DNA from: QHXW01 sp035297145
GTDB taxonomy: Bacteria > Acidobacteriota > Terriglobia > Bryobacterales > Bryobacteraceae
Length of the DNA: 64,000 nt
NCBI GenBank assembly: GCA_035297145.1
Contig: DATGZN010000109.1
Span: 1-64,000 of the forward strand
Direction: 5' to 3'
Shown here: piece by piece, positions 50,732 through 59,570 of the stretch
Numbering within the stretch: position 1 is the stretch's first letter
Layout of the letters: every line of letters starts with the position of its first letter
Translations under genes and position numbers: made by a program
The notes under the pieces: model-generated
Database searches by the model: none
The model's input: the letters and a program-made list of their open reading frames with translations, nothing else
Told to the model about the DNA's origin: nothing

Positions 50732-51484
50732 ATGAAGCTCTCGCTTGCGCTTTTGCTCGTTGTGGCGCCGCTCGCCGCGGCCGACGCGGCCCAGCCGGCC
50801 CGTACCCCGGTGCTATTGGAACTGTTCACGTCGGAAGGCTGTTCGAGTTGCCCGCCCGCCGACGCATTGCTCATGAAACTGAATGACTCGCAACCCCTCG
50901 CCGGCGTGACGGTGATTGCGCTCGAAGAGCATGTGGATTATTGGGATCGGCAGGGCTGGCGCGATCCGTTTTCCTCCGCGGCGTTCACAGCCAGGCAGCA
51001 GCGGTACGCGGAGTCGCTGCACATCCAGTCGCCCTATACCCCCGAGATGGTCGTCGATGGGCAGCGTGAGTTTGTGGGCAGCGATTCGCGCACGGCCTTG
51101 AACGAGCTGGAGAAATCGGCCCGTGCCGCCAAGACGCCCATGCACCTCGCGTGGCGCGAGAAATCGGGCAGTCAGGCTTCATTGGCCGTGCAGGTAGACG
51201 CCGCGAAATCGTCCAGTGATATCCTGCTCGCGATCACCGAGATCAGGTTAGCCTCTGACGTAGCGCGCGGCGAGAACGCGGGCCACAATCTGAAACACTC
51301 CGCGGTCGTCAGGCGCCTGACCCCGATCGGGAAGGTGAAAGCGGGCGAGACGTTTTCAACCGATACGGTGGTGAAGTTCGCGAGCGATTGGAAGCCCGAA
51401 AACCTCGGCGCCGTGGTCTTTGTTCAGGAACACGCGAACGGGAGAGTTTTCGCGGCCGCGGAGCTTGGCCTGCGGGAGCGTTAA
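50732..51484 (+). CDS. DUF1223 thioredoxin-fold secreted protein
   Basis: 250 residues from ATG 50732; the GTG five codons upstream is less likely. The signal peptide (LSLALLLVVAPLAAADA) precedes VLLELFTSEGCSSCPPADALL, a CxxC motif of the thioredoxin fold, followed by EHVDYWDRQGWRDPFSS, the DUF1223 hallmark. Its activity is not known; a periplasmic thiol or cyanide/copper-related role has been suggested for the family only by fold. It stands alone between hom (divergent) and alaS. Confidence 0.85.
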   Translation: MKLSLALLLVVAPLAAADAAQPARTPVLLELFTSEGCSSCPPADALLMKLNDSQPLAGVTVIALEEHVDYWDRQGWRDPFSSAAFTARQQRYAESLHIQSPYTPEMVVDGQREFVGSDSRTALNELEKSARAAKTPMHLAWREKSGSQASLAVQVDAAKSSSDILLAITEIRLASDVARGENAGHNLKHSAVVRRLTPIGKVKAGETFSTDTVVKFASDWKPENLGAVVFVQEHANGRVFAAAELGLRER

Positions 51485-51511
51485 GCGACGACGCCAATGT
51501 CGACCGACGAA

Positions 51512-51616
51512 TGTAGCGCAGGGGCACGCGCAGCATGCGAGCACCTGCGGCAGTCAGGTTCGTCCGTTTCGAAAAGCCGCGGGTGTCCGCAAACGGCGCG
51601 GTACCCCCGCGCTACA
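51512..51616. repeat. long-range inverted repeat upstream of alaS
   Basis: The left end TGTAGCGCAGGGGCAC (51512-51527) and the right end GTACCCCCGCGCTACA (51601-51616) pair at 13 of 16 positions around about 73 bases of GC-rich sequence, which itself contains smaller inverted segments. No coding is seen here. It is like the TGTAGCGCGGG-type dispersed palindromes of acidobacteria. It fills the gap between the DUF1223 gene and alaS. Confidence 0.6.
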
Positions 51617-51675
51617 GGGATCTCTTCTGCACCCGTGTGCGAAAATAACAAGACACCTCTTTCTGAAGGATCTCT

Positions 51676-54315
51676 GTGACAGGTAACGAAATCCGCCAAC
51701 GGTTTCTCGACTTTTTCTCTGCCCGCGGGCATCGTGTGGTGCCCAGTTCGTCGCTGGTTCCGGCGAACGACCCGACGTTGCTGTTCGCCAACGCCGGCAT
51801 GAACCAGTTCAAAGAAGTATTTCTGGGGATGGAGAAACGCGATTACAAACGCGCCACCACGTCGCAGAAGTGCGTGCGGGCGGGCGGCAAGCACAATGAC
51901 CTGGAGAATGTCGGTTACACCCGCCGCCATCTCACTTTCTTCGAGATGCTGGGGAACTTCTCCTTCGGCGATTACTTCAAAGCTGAAGCCATCGAGTTCG
52001 CCTGGGACCTGGTTACGAAGGACTTCGGACTGCCGACAGATAAGCTCTACATCACCGTTTTCCGCGAAGATGACGAAGCCGAGCAACTGTGGCAGAAGGT
52101 AGCCGGTGTTCCGAAGAGCCGCATTTTCCGGCTTGACGAAAAAGACAATTTCTGGCAGATGGGAGACACCGGTCCGTGCGGCCCGTGCTCGGAGATTCAT
52201 TACGACATGGGTGTGGAAGCAGCCGCCCCCGGACGGGAACACGAGCAGTTCCCGAGCGATGCGGGGGATCGGTTCGTCGAAATTTGGAATCTCGTTTTCA
52301 TGCAGTTCAATCGCGATGCATCCGGCGTGCTCACTCCTCTGCCGCGGCCGTCTGTCGATACCGGCATGGGTCTGGAACGCACGACCGCCGTCATGCAGGG
52401 AAAACCTTCCGTCTTCGACACCGATCTACTGATGCCCATCATGCTTCGCGGAGCGGGATTGTTCGGCAACGTGGCCTTGGGCGCCGACCCCAGAGTGGAC
52501 ACGGCCCTCCGCATCGTCGCTGACCACGCGCGTTCCACCGCCTTCTTGATTCACGATGGCGTGCTGCCTTCCAACGAGGGGCGCGGCTATGTGCTGCGCA
52601 AAATCATGCGCCGGGCCATGCGAAATGCGCGGATGGTGGGGATCGAGCAGCCCTTCCTTTATGAGTTGACGGGCTTCGTCGCCGAGCTGATGCGCCCTGG
52701 CTATGCCGAGCTCATGGGCACGGTGCAGCAGGTGGCGCGCGTGGTCAAGGACGAAGAGCACCGCTATGCCACGACGTTCCTGGTAGCCGAGAAGGAATTC
52801 AATGATGCGGTGAAATCGCTCTCCGATAGCGTGCTGCCGGGCGCGGTGGCTTTCAAGCTTTATGACACCTACGGCTTGGCGCTCGATGAGCAGGAGGACA
52901 TGGCCCGGGAACGTGGCCTGGTGATCGATCGCGAAGGTTTCGAACGCGAGATGGACGAGCAACGCCGGCGGGCGCGTGCAAGCTGGAAGGGCGCGGAGAA
53001 GGGCACAGTCGCTCCCGCCTATCAGTCGCTGCTCGAAAAAGGCCGCACGCGTTTTGTCGGCTACGAGCATATCGAGTCGCACGCGCGGGTGGTTGGCTTG
53101 CTCGTGGATCAGCAGCTTGTGGATCACATCGAGCCCGGCACGCGCGCGGAGCTGGTTTTGGATGAGACGCCGTTCTACGCCGAGACCGGCGGCCAGGTAG
53201 GCGATCAGGGTGGGCTGTTCTCTGAGTCGAATGAAAAACTGGCGGACGTCGAGACGACCTATCCGGCGATACCCGGCCTTTCGGTCCATCGCATCGTGGC
53301 GCACGCGCCGATTCACCTCGGTGACGAGCTATGGGCGCGCGTCAATGATCCGGTGCGCCATGCGACCATGCGCAACCACACGGCCACGCATCTGCTGCAT
53401 GCGGCCTTGCGCAAGGTTCTCGGTACCCATGTCAAACAGGCGGGGAGTATTGTCGCACCCGACCGGCTGCGCTTCGATTTCACGCATTACACTGCCATGG
53501 ACCAGCCCGAGATCGAAGAGGTCGAACGGCTCATGAACCGCGAGATTTTGGAGAACATCGCCGTCGACACCGAAGTCATGCCGCTCGATGTGGCTGTCGG
53601 AACCGGAGCCATGGCGCTATTCGGTGAAAAATATGGCGACCGCGTGCGCGTGGTCTCGGTTCCCGGTTTTAGCAAAGAGCTGTGCGGCGGCACGCACGTC
53701 TCGCGCACCGGCGACATCGGCGTGTGCAAAGTCGTGTACGAGAGCAGCATCTCAGCCGGAGTCCGGCGCATCGAAGCCATCACCGGAGAACGGGCGGTCG
53801 AGCGTTACCAGCAGGCCAACGACGTGCTGAAACGCATTGCCGAAAAGATGAAGGTCACCGAGCCGGAGCTTGTGGAGCACGTGGAGAAAATGATCACGCG
53901 CGAGCATGCGCTCGAAAAACAAGTCGAGCAGCTCAAGAACAAGGTGGCGCAATCGGCCGCGGGTGAGGTGGAGGGCCAGGCCCGCACCATCAAGAATGCC
54001 CGCGTTCTGGCGGTTCGTCTGGATGGCATGGATCGCGCGCAACTCCGCGCACTCGCCGACTCGCTGCGGAACAAGTGGAAGACTGCGGTAGTAGTGCTGG
54101 CGTCGGCCGAGGACTCTAACGTCTCCATCATCTCCGCTGTAACCAAAGATCTGACGGCGAAGATACACGCGGGAAAATTGGTGGGAGCGGTGGCGCTGGC
54201 AGTCGGCGGCAAGGGCGGCGGACGTCCCGATATGGCCGAGGGCGGCGGCAAAGATCCCGCCGCGCTGCCGGCCGCGCTTGAACAGGTCTATTCCGAGGTC
54301 GAAGCCAAGCTGTGA
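51676..54315 (+). CDS. alaS: alanyl-tRNA synthetase
   Basis: 879 residues, full length, starting at GTG with AGGATCT near eight bases upstream. The catalytic core (about 1-440) shows FFSARGHRVVPSSSLVPANDPTLLFANAGMNQFK, cited as RGHRVVPSSSLVP, and ACTIVE-site blocks such as TFFEMLGNFSFGDYFK. The editing domain has NHTATHLLHAALR (HxxxH zinc site) and CGGTHVSRTGDIG. The C-terminal DHHA1 part (about 720-879) ends GKGGGRPDMAEGGG, which includes the GxxGGRPDMAxGGG motif. It charges tRNA-Ala and proofreads Ser and Gly. ypdA overlaps its end by four bases. Confidence 0.97.
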   Translation: MTGNEIRQRFLDFFSARGHRVVPSSSLVPANDPTLLFANAGMNQFKEVFLGMEKRDYKRATTSQKCVRAGGKHNDLENVGYTRRHLTFFEMLGNFSFGDYFKAEAIEFAWDLVTKDFGLPTDKLYITVFREDDEAEQLWQKVAGVPKSRIFRLDEKDNFWQMGDTGPCGPCSEIHYDMGVEAAAPGREHEQFPSDAGDRFVEIWNLVFMQFNRDASGVLTPLPRPSVDTGMGLERTTAVMQGKPSVFDTDLLMPIMLRGAGLFGNVALGADPRVDTALRIVADHARSTAFLIHDGVLPSNEGRGYVLRKIMRRAMRNARMVGIEQPFLYELTGFVAELMRPGYAELMGTVQQVARVVKDEEHRYATTFLVAEKEFNDAVKSLSDSVLPGAVAFKLYDTYGLALDEQEDMARERGLVIDREGFEREMDEQRRRARASWKGAEKGTVAPAYQSLLEKGRTRFVGYEHIESHARVVGLLVDQQLVDHIEPGTRAELVLDETPFYAETGGQVGDQGGLFSESNEKLADVETTYPAIPGLSVHRIVAHAPIHLGDELWARVNDPVRHATMRNHTATHLLHAALRKVLGTHVKQAGSIVAPDRLRFDFTHYTAMDQPEIEEVERLMNREILENIAVDTEVMPLDVAVGTGAMALFGEKYGDRVRVVSVPGFSKELCGGTHVSRTGDIGVCKVVYESSISAGVRRIEAITGERAVERYQQANDVLKRIAEKMKVTEPELVEHVEKMITREHALEKQVEQLKNKVAQSAAGEVEGQARTIKNARVLAVRLDGMDRAQLRALADSLRNKWKTAVVVLASAEDSNVSIISAVTKDLTAKIHAGKLVGAVALAVGGKGGGRPDMAEGGGKDPAALPAALEQVYSEVEAKL

Positions 54316-55295
54316 ATCCTCTGGATGTTGTCGTCGTAGGCGCAGGCCCCACCGGTCTCGCTTGCGGCATCGAGCTCAAACGCCGCGGCGTGAGCGCAGT
54401 GCTCATCGAAAAAGGCTGTGTCACAAACTCGCTGTACCACTACCCGACAAACATGGTGTTTTTCACCACGCCGGAGTTGCTGGAGATCGGCGACATCCCC
54501 ATGACCAGCCTGAACGAGAAGCCCAACCGCACCGAGGCGCTGAAGTACTATCGGCGCGTGGCCGATCATTACAAGTTGGATATCCACCAATACGAAAAAG
54601 TAGATAACATCGCCGGGGCCGACAGCGCATTTGTGGTGCACACCAGCGATCGCTACGGCTGCCGGCACACCTACAACGCGCGTAAGTTGATTCTTGCCAC
54701 CGGATATTACGACGTGCCGAACCTGCTCAATGTGCCCGGGGAAGATCTGCCGAAGGTGATCCACTACTACAAAGAAGCGCATCCCTACTACAACCAGGAT
54801 GTTGCGGTGATTGGGGCAAAGAACTCAGCCGCCATTGCCGCGCTGGAGCTTTTTTGGACCGGAGCGCGAGTGACTCTTATTCATCGCGGTGGTCAAATAT
54901 CCGAGAAAGTGAAATATTGGATTCGTCCGAATATTGAAAACAGAATTAAGAACGGCGAGATCAAAGCTTACTTTCATTCGAAGGTTGTTGAAATTCGTCC
55001 CGATTCACTCGTGCTAGATACGCCGCAAGGTGAAGTTCTATTAAGGAACGACTTTCTGTTTGCGCTTACCGGTTACAGCCCTGACCTTCAATTCCTGAAT
55101 TCAGTTGGAGTTACGCTCGACCCCGCCACCGAGCGTCCGCGCACTAATCCGGCCACGCTGGAGAGTGAGACACCGGGTATCTACCTGGCCGGTGTGATCG
55201 TCGCCGGCATGCACACAAACGAGATTTTCATTGAAAATGGACGATTTCACGGCAAGCAGATCGCCGAAGACATCGCTGCAAAGCTGCTACACTGA
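54312..55295 (+). CDS. ypdA: YpdA-family putative bacillithiol disulfide reductase
   Basis: 327 residues of the FAD/NAD(P) thioredoxin-reductase-like superfamily. It shows the FAD motif VVVVGAGPTGLACGIELKRRG, the NADPH motif VAVIGAKNSAAIAALELFWTGA, and the sequence KGCVTNSLYHYPTNMVFFTTPELLEIGDIP typical of YpdA (cited as SLYHYPTNMVFFTTPELL), without the CxxC redox pair of thioredoxin reductase. The family reduces bacillithiol disulfide or related low-molecular-weight thiols. It starts at GTG, overlapping alaS by four bases (GTGA), so co-translation is likely. It points to bacillithiol-type thiols in this organism. Confidence 0.9.
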   Translation: MNPLDVVVVGAGPTGLACGIELKRRGVSAVLIEKGCVTNSLYHYPTNMVFFTTPELLEIGDIPMTSLNEKPNRTEALKYYRRVADHYKLDIHQYEKVDNIAGADSAFVVHTSDRYGCRHTYNARKLILATGYYDVPNLLNVPGEDLPKVIHYYKEAHPYYNQDVAVIGAKNSAAIAALELFWTGARVTLIHRGGQISEKVKYWIRPNIENRIKNGEIKAYFHSKVVEIRPDSLVLDTPQGEVLLRNDFLFALTGYSPDLQFLNSVGVTLDPATERPRTNPATLESETPGIYLAGVIVAGMHTNEIFIENGRFHGKQIAEDIAAKLLH

Positions 55296-55494
55296 AACGT
55301 TCGTACTCCCCATGGCACTACAAGTAATGGAACTAAGTGACTGAGAAGGCTTAGCCACTTGAGTCACCGGCATATACTTTTCCGCTAAATGTCGTGATTC
55401 ATACAACTTTACGACTAGTACGGACTAGACGTGTATTCCATTGAAACTCTTAGCGGATAAAATGTATCTATGTAGAGTAAGGAAAGGATGCCAC

Positions 55495-55737
55495 ATGTTA
55501 GGCTCGCTGCTGAATTCGTTATTTGGATGCTCACACCAAAAAACCACGTTTCCGCTGACACCCGGCCACAAGATGGCGTCGGCTACGCATCGGCATGGAA
55601 CCTACGTTGTCTGCCTGGACTGCGGACAGGAGTTCCACTACGACTGGAAACAAATGCGCTTGGGTGAGCCGGTCACGTCGCCCTCAGTCGGCTCGCCTGC
55701 TGCTGCAGCTTCTTTCTCTCCGCGGATCGCCCGCTAA
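55495..55737 (+). CDS. small conserved protein with possible metal-binding cysteines
   Basis: 80 residues, not assigned to a named family. It begins MLGSLLNSLFGCSHQKTTFPL and continues TYVVCLDCGQEFHYDWKQMRLGEP, so CLDC, an upstream C-x-H and later histidine or cysteine positions could form a small zinc ribbon. ATG 55495 is preceded by AAAGGA six bases earlier; 18 more codons upstream are open but unneeded. The segment before it is AT-rich with a candidate -35 TTGAAA at 55441. I believe this type recurs in acidobacteria, but cannot prove it here. Confidence 0.7.
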   Translation: MLGSLLNSLFGCSHQKTTFPLTPGHKMASATHRHGTYVVCLDCGQEFHYDWKQMRLGEPVTSPSVGSPAAAASFSPRIAR

Positions 55738-55784
55738 TCCAAATTCAATTCAGTCCTGGGGCTGTATAATGCCCCAGGAATCCA

Positions 55785-56978
55785 GTGGGAACTCCGGTCG
55801 TCTCTATCAGACGCGAGGCATCTGCGAAGAACATCGCACTCGCGTGCGTTTGCACCGTGGGATTTGCCTTCTCGGCCAACTACACCAATCACGCACCGCT
55901 TGCCGGGGCTCTCGCGCGCGAGTTCGGCTTTAGCCAGGCTCTCGCGGGCTTGCTCACTACTGGCATTTTCACGACACACGCCGCGATGCAGATTCCCGGC
56001 GGCCATCTGGTGGACCGGTTCGGTTCGCGTAGCATTCTGATCGGCGCGCTCGCGTGGGTGGTGACCGCTAATTTTGGCATCGCGTTTTCCGGCGCTTATT
56101 GGCAGTTATTCGCGTGGAAGATCTTTGCAGGCATCGGAACCGGAACCTGTTTTGTCGCCGGCGCCCGCTACACGCATGAAGCGCTCGCTGGACCCCGATT
56201 GCACCTGGCGCAAGGGCTCTACGGTGGATCCATTCTGTTAGGGTCCGGATTCGTAATTCTGGTTGTCCCGCGTATCTATACGTTTGCAGGATGGCGCGGC
56301 GCCTTCATGACCAGTGCGGCCGTTGGAGCGCTCGCGTGGATTTTGTGGATTGCTCGGGCACCGCGCGTGCTGCCGGGCGAACATAGGCGCGTGCCGTTTT
56401 GGAGCATGCTCAGCTCGCCCGAACTTTGGCTGCTGGGGCTCATGCAGATGGCGTCGTTCGGTGTGGCGATGGTTGTGGGTGCGTGGATCGTCTCACTGCT
56501 TGGGAACACGTTCGGGATGCCGCTGGTCAAGGCCGGCCTGGTGGGATCTCTGGTGTTGCTGTTGGGCATCGGCACGCGCCCGCTTGGTGGAGCCCTGCGG
56601 CGTCATGTGCCGGTGTGGCAGCTTCTTGTCGCGAGCTTTCTGATGAATGCGGCAGGATGTTGGATGCTCGGCATGGGACGCCATTCGCTGGCGTTGGCGG
56701 TCGCAGCCGTGCTGTTGCTCGGGACGGGCTGCGGCCTGCCGTACGCTGCTTTGTTCACACGCGCCGCGGCGCTCTATCCAGGACGTGCCGCTTCTGCCAT
56801 GGGGCTGGTAAATATGCTGGGTATCGTCATGATCTTGGCGGCAGCTCCGCTAATGGGCCGGCTTGCGGATTGGACCGGCAGTCTGCAATCGGGATTTCTG
56901 GCGCTGGGAGGTTTTTCGCTGGTCGCCTGCGCGGCCGTTTTTCTGATCAGTCAGGATGAACCTGCTCCAACTCTTTGA
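55785..56978 (+). CDS. major facilitator superfamily transporter
   Basis: 397 residues, about 12 transmembrane helices. It starts at GTG. The motif between helices 2 and 3 is MQIPGGHLVDRFGSRSILIG (DRFGSR, the MFS motif A), with a second-half copy GMPLVKAGLVGSLVLLLGIGTRPLGGALRR, cited as GTRPLGGALRR. The middle loop is charged (ARAPRVLPGEHRRV). It resembles nitrate/cyanate-type and aromatic-acid transporters more than sugar symporters; the cargo is unknown. Its end overlaps the start of the acyl-CoA synthetase by 23 bases, suggesting the transporter imports that enzyme's acid. Confidence 0.88.
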   Translation: MGTPVVSIRREASAKNIALACVCTVGFAFSANYTNHAPLAGALAREFGFSQALAGLLTTGIFTTHAAMQIPGGHLVDRFGSRSILIGALAWVVTANFGIAFSGAYWQLFAWKIFAGIGTGTCFVAGARYTHEALAGPRLHLAQGLYGGSILLGSGFVILVVPRIYTFAGWRGAFMTSAAVGALAWILWIARAPRVLPGEHRRVPFWSMLSSPELWLLGLMQMASFGVAMVVGAWIVSLLGNTFGMPLVKAGLVGSLVLLLGIGTRPLGGALRRHVPVWQLLVASFLMNAAGCWMLGMGRHSLALAVAAVLLLGTGCGLPYAALFTRAAALYPGRAASAMGLVNMLGIVMILAAAPLMGRLADWTGSLQSGFLALGGFSLVACAAVFLISQDEPAPTL

Positions 56979-58398
56979 CCTCTCGCTCGTAGGCCGGCGC
57001 GCGGCTCTCGCGCTCGATTTTCTTGCATGTGACGGCCGGCGCGAGAGCCGGACGTTCGGCGAGATCGAAGACTCCAGCAATCGCATGGCGCGTGTGCTGG
57101 CGGCGCGTGGATTCGAAAGAGGCGACCGCCTGTGCGTGCATCTGCCCAACGGCATCGAATTCATCGAGCTGTTTTTGGCTTGCTTGAAGCTGGGTGTGAT
57201 CTTCGTGCCGATCAATATTCTGTATCGCGATCGCGAGATCGAGCACATCGTCAGCGACGCCGAGCCCAAGGCTCTTATGGGACCGGCGGAGCTGCTGGAG
57301 CTGGTGCGCGCGGCCGCATCCGCGGATGGGCAGGCGCGAGTGCAGGTTGCCGTGGATGGCGATGCGCCCGCGGCTATCGTTTACACTTCCGGCACCACCG
57401 GCGCTTCGAAAGGCGCCGTGCTCACCCACAATAATTTCGCCGCCAATGCCTTGAACTTGATCACCTGCTGGCAGATCACCCATGCCGACCGGCTGCTTCT
57501 GCCGTTACCGCTGTTCCACGTCCACGGCCTCGGGAACGGCGTGCACTCGTGGCTGATCGGCGGCTGCCGCCTGCAGCTTCTGGAGCGGTTTGAGCACCAG
57601 AAAGCCTCCGCCATCCTCACCGAATTCCACCCGACGGTGTTTTTCGGCGTGCCGACCATCTATGTCCGGCTGCTGGAGACGCCCCCGGCAGTGGCGCGTG
57701 AAGTTGGAGCGGGGATGCGGCTGTTTGTCTCCGGCTCGGCTCCGCTGGCGGCGCAAGTTCTGGAGGATTTTCGCGCGCTGTTCGACCACACAATTCTGGA
57801 GCGCTACGGCATGAGCGAAACGCTCATGAATTTGAGCAATCCATATATTGGCGAGCGGCGCGCGGGCACGGTTGGATTCCCTCTGCCGGGAGTTTCGGTG
57901 CGCCTGGTGAATTCCGAAGGCGCCGAGGTCGCGAATGGAGAAACCGGCGAAATTCATCTGCGCGGGCCGAATGTGTTCGCGGGCTACTGGAAGCGACCCG
58001 ATGCCACCCGCAGTGCATTCATGGATGGCTGGTTTCGCACGGGCGACCTCGCGGTCCGTTCAGCGGATGGCTACTACGCGCTGGTGGGACGGCGCAGCGA
58101 TGTGATCATCTCGGGGGGATTCAATATCTATCCGCGCGAAATCGAAGAATTTCTCACCGAACAGCCGGAGATCGCCGAAGCAGCCGTGGTCGGCTTGCCG
58201 GATCGCGTGCGGGGCGAAGTGCCGGTCGCGTACGTTGTGATGCGCTCGCCGGTCGATTCTGGCGAGTTGGAGACGCGGTGCCGCGCCACACTGGCTTCAT
58301 TCAAGACGCCGCGCGCGTTCATTGCGGTCGAAAAACTGCCGCGCAACGCCATGGGAAAAATCCAGAAGCACCTGTTACCGAAGATAAATCAGAGGTAG
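56956..58398 (+). CDS. AMP-dependent acyl-CoA synthetase (malonyl-CoA synthetase-like)
   Basis: 480 residues, on the short side (the family is usually 500-560). ANL motifs: AAIVYTSGTTGASKGAVLTHNN for ATP binding, ERYGMSETLMNL, GWFRTGDLAVRSADGYYALVGRRSDVIISGGFNIYPREIE (cited as GRRSDVIISGGFNIYP), and the C-terminal catalytic lysine in PRNAMGKIQKH. The TLMNLSNPYIGERRAGTVGFPLPG region recalls malonyl-CoA synthetases (MatB). It activates a carboxylic acid to its CoA thioester. It overlaps the transporter and converges with the MaoC gene by ten bases. Confidence 0.9.
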   Translation: MNLLQLFDLSLVGRRAALALDFLACDGRRESRTFGEIEDSSNRMARVLAARGFERGDRLCVHLPNGIEFIELFLACLKLGVIFVPINILYRDREIEHIVSDAEPKALMGPAELLELVRAAASADGQARVQVAVDGDAPAAIVYTSGTTGASKGAVLTHNNFAANALNLITCWQITHADRLLLPLPLFHVHGLGNGVHSWLIGGCRLQLLERFEHQKASAILTEFHPTVFFGVPTIYVRLLETPPAVAREVGAGMRLFVSGSAPLAAQVLEDFRALFDHTILERYGMSETLMNLSNPYIGERRAGTVGFPLPGVSVRLVNSEGAEVANGETGEIHLRGPNVFAGYWKRPDATRSAFMDGWFRTGDLAVRSADGYYALVGRRSDVIISGGFNIYPREIEEFLTEQPEIAEAAVVGLPDRVRGEVPVAYVVMRSPVDSGELETRCRATLASFKTPRAFIAVEKLPRNAMGKIQKHLLPKINQR

Positions 58399-58841
58399 TA
58401 GCAAATCACCCACTCGGCGACTAGCGCAGGCTTACCGAAACCTTCGATTTCCACTGTCACCAGCCATACAACCTGGTGCCCGCCCTCAACGTCCTCAACC
58501 GACTGCACCTTGAATCGCGCGCGGACGCGAGACCCTTCGAGTACCGGCGCAGGGAAACGCACGCGATTAAGGCCGTAATTGATGCGCATGCCGAAACTGC
58601 CGCTCACGTCGATGGCTTCGTGGCTCAGCCGGCTCAACAATGACAGTGTCAGAAATCCGTGAGCGATGGTTCGGCCATAGCGCGAATCGGTCTTCGCACG
58701 TTGGGGATCCGTGTGGATCCATTGATGGTCGCCCGTCACCTGGGCGAAGGCATCGATCTTAGGTTGGTCGATGACCACCCAATCGCTGGCACCAACTTCC
58801 TGGCCGACGTGCGACTTGAGTTGCTCGATGCTGACCGGCAT
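58389..58841 (-). CDS. MaoC-family (R)-specific dehydratase
   Basis: 150 residues, one hot-dog domain. The hydratase motif is visible as Asp and His around DAFAQVTGDHQWIHTDPQRA, and IAHGFLTLSLLSRL is conserved, together with the NYGLNRVRFPAPVLEGSRVRARF block, cited as NYGLNRVRFPAPV. Such enzymes hydrate or dehydrate enoyl-CoA with R-stereochemistry. It is transcribed away from the acyl-CoA synthetase, whose 3' end it overlaps, and its start region is close to the phosphatase gene 13 bases upstream. Confidence 0.9.
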   Translation of the reverse strand: MPVSIEQLKSHVGQEVGASDWVVIDQPKIDAFAQVTGDHQWIHTDPQRAKTDSRYGRTIAHGFLTLSLLSRLSHEAIDVSGSFGMRINYGLNRVRFPAPVLEGSRVRARFKVQSVEDVEGGHQVVWLVTVEIEGFGKPALVAEWVICYYL

Positions 58842-58853
58842 TGCTCGTCGATT

Positions 58854-59570
58854 CTATCGAAACGTCCTCAAGTGCGGCTCCGCGAGATGTGCGGTGCCGT
58901 TGAAACTGAACAGCGCGAGATCGTCTTCGCGTGCGCGTATGTTTGTGATGGCTGTGTTGTATGTTGCCCCCGCGAGGCGCAGCACATGGCGGCCATTCAG
59001 CCCCAAGGCCAGTCCGATCCACACAGCGATGGGCGTGGCGGAGGAGAAGATGGCCACGGATTCTTCCACCGGGATGCGGCTCAGTGCTTCGAGAGGCGCC
59101 GAAACGCGCCGGCGAAACGCTTCCCATGATTCGCTGGTGACCTCATATTTTCCCTCTACCCAGGCGCGCACGACAAGCGTGTCAGAGCGGGTCCAGGTGC
59201 GGTGCACGGGCGAGTCCTGCTCCTGGAGCATGCGGCTCAACTTCTCATGTTCCGCTCGAAAGTCGGCATCGGCGGCGGCGAGGCGCGGTGCAATGCATTG
59301 ATACACGGCATCGAGATCGAACTCGTTCCAGTGCTCATCGATTTGCAGCTCCGGCGTCTCGATGCCCGCGGCGGCGATCACGCTCAGAACCTCGGACGCC
59401 GTCTGGCGCTGGCGCTTCAGCGTTCCCGAGTAAGCCGCGGTGAAACGAATCTTCTGCCCGGCGAGATGCTCTCCCAGTAAGCGAGCTTGTGTGTGGCCGA
59501 TATCGGAAAGCGTGTCGTAATCGTGGCGCAGGCCGGCTTGGCCGTGCCGGATCATGTAAAGCCAACTCAA
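58854..59570 (-). CDS. histidine phosphatase superfamily protein
   Basis: 238 residues. The phosphohistidine nucleophile is in the N-terminal RHG motif (LYMIRHGQAG), with a second arginine in the SGTLKRQRQTAS region and a distal active-site part SSATPIAVWIG replacing the usual GH motif. The missing distal His (SHG/GHG) is unusual. The family ranges from phosphoglycerate mutases to phosphatases of small molecules. It follows the kinase gene at 59567 with a four-base overlap (ATGA), so the phosphatase and kinase are made together. Confidence 0.83.
   Translation of the reverse strand: MSWLYMIRHGQAGLRHDYDTLSDIGHTQARLLGEHLAGQKIRFTAAYSGTLKRQRQTASEVLSVIAAAGIETPELQIDEHWNEFDLDAVYQCIAPRLAAADADFRAEHEKLSRMLQEQDSPVHRTWTRSDTLVVRAWVEGKYEVTSESWEAFRRRVSAPLEALSRIPVEESVAIFSSATPIAVWIGLALGLNGRHVLRLAGATYNTAITNIRAREDDLALFSFNGTAHLAEPHLRTFR

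Noticed and set aside
55335..55360. A hairpin (AAGTG ... CACTT) after ypdA
   Set aside because: Imperfect and not followed by a T-run, so not called a terminator.
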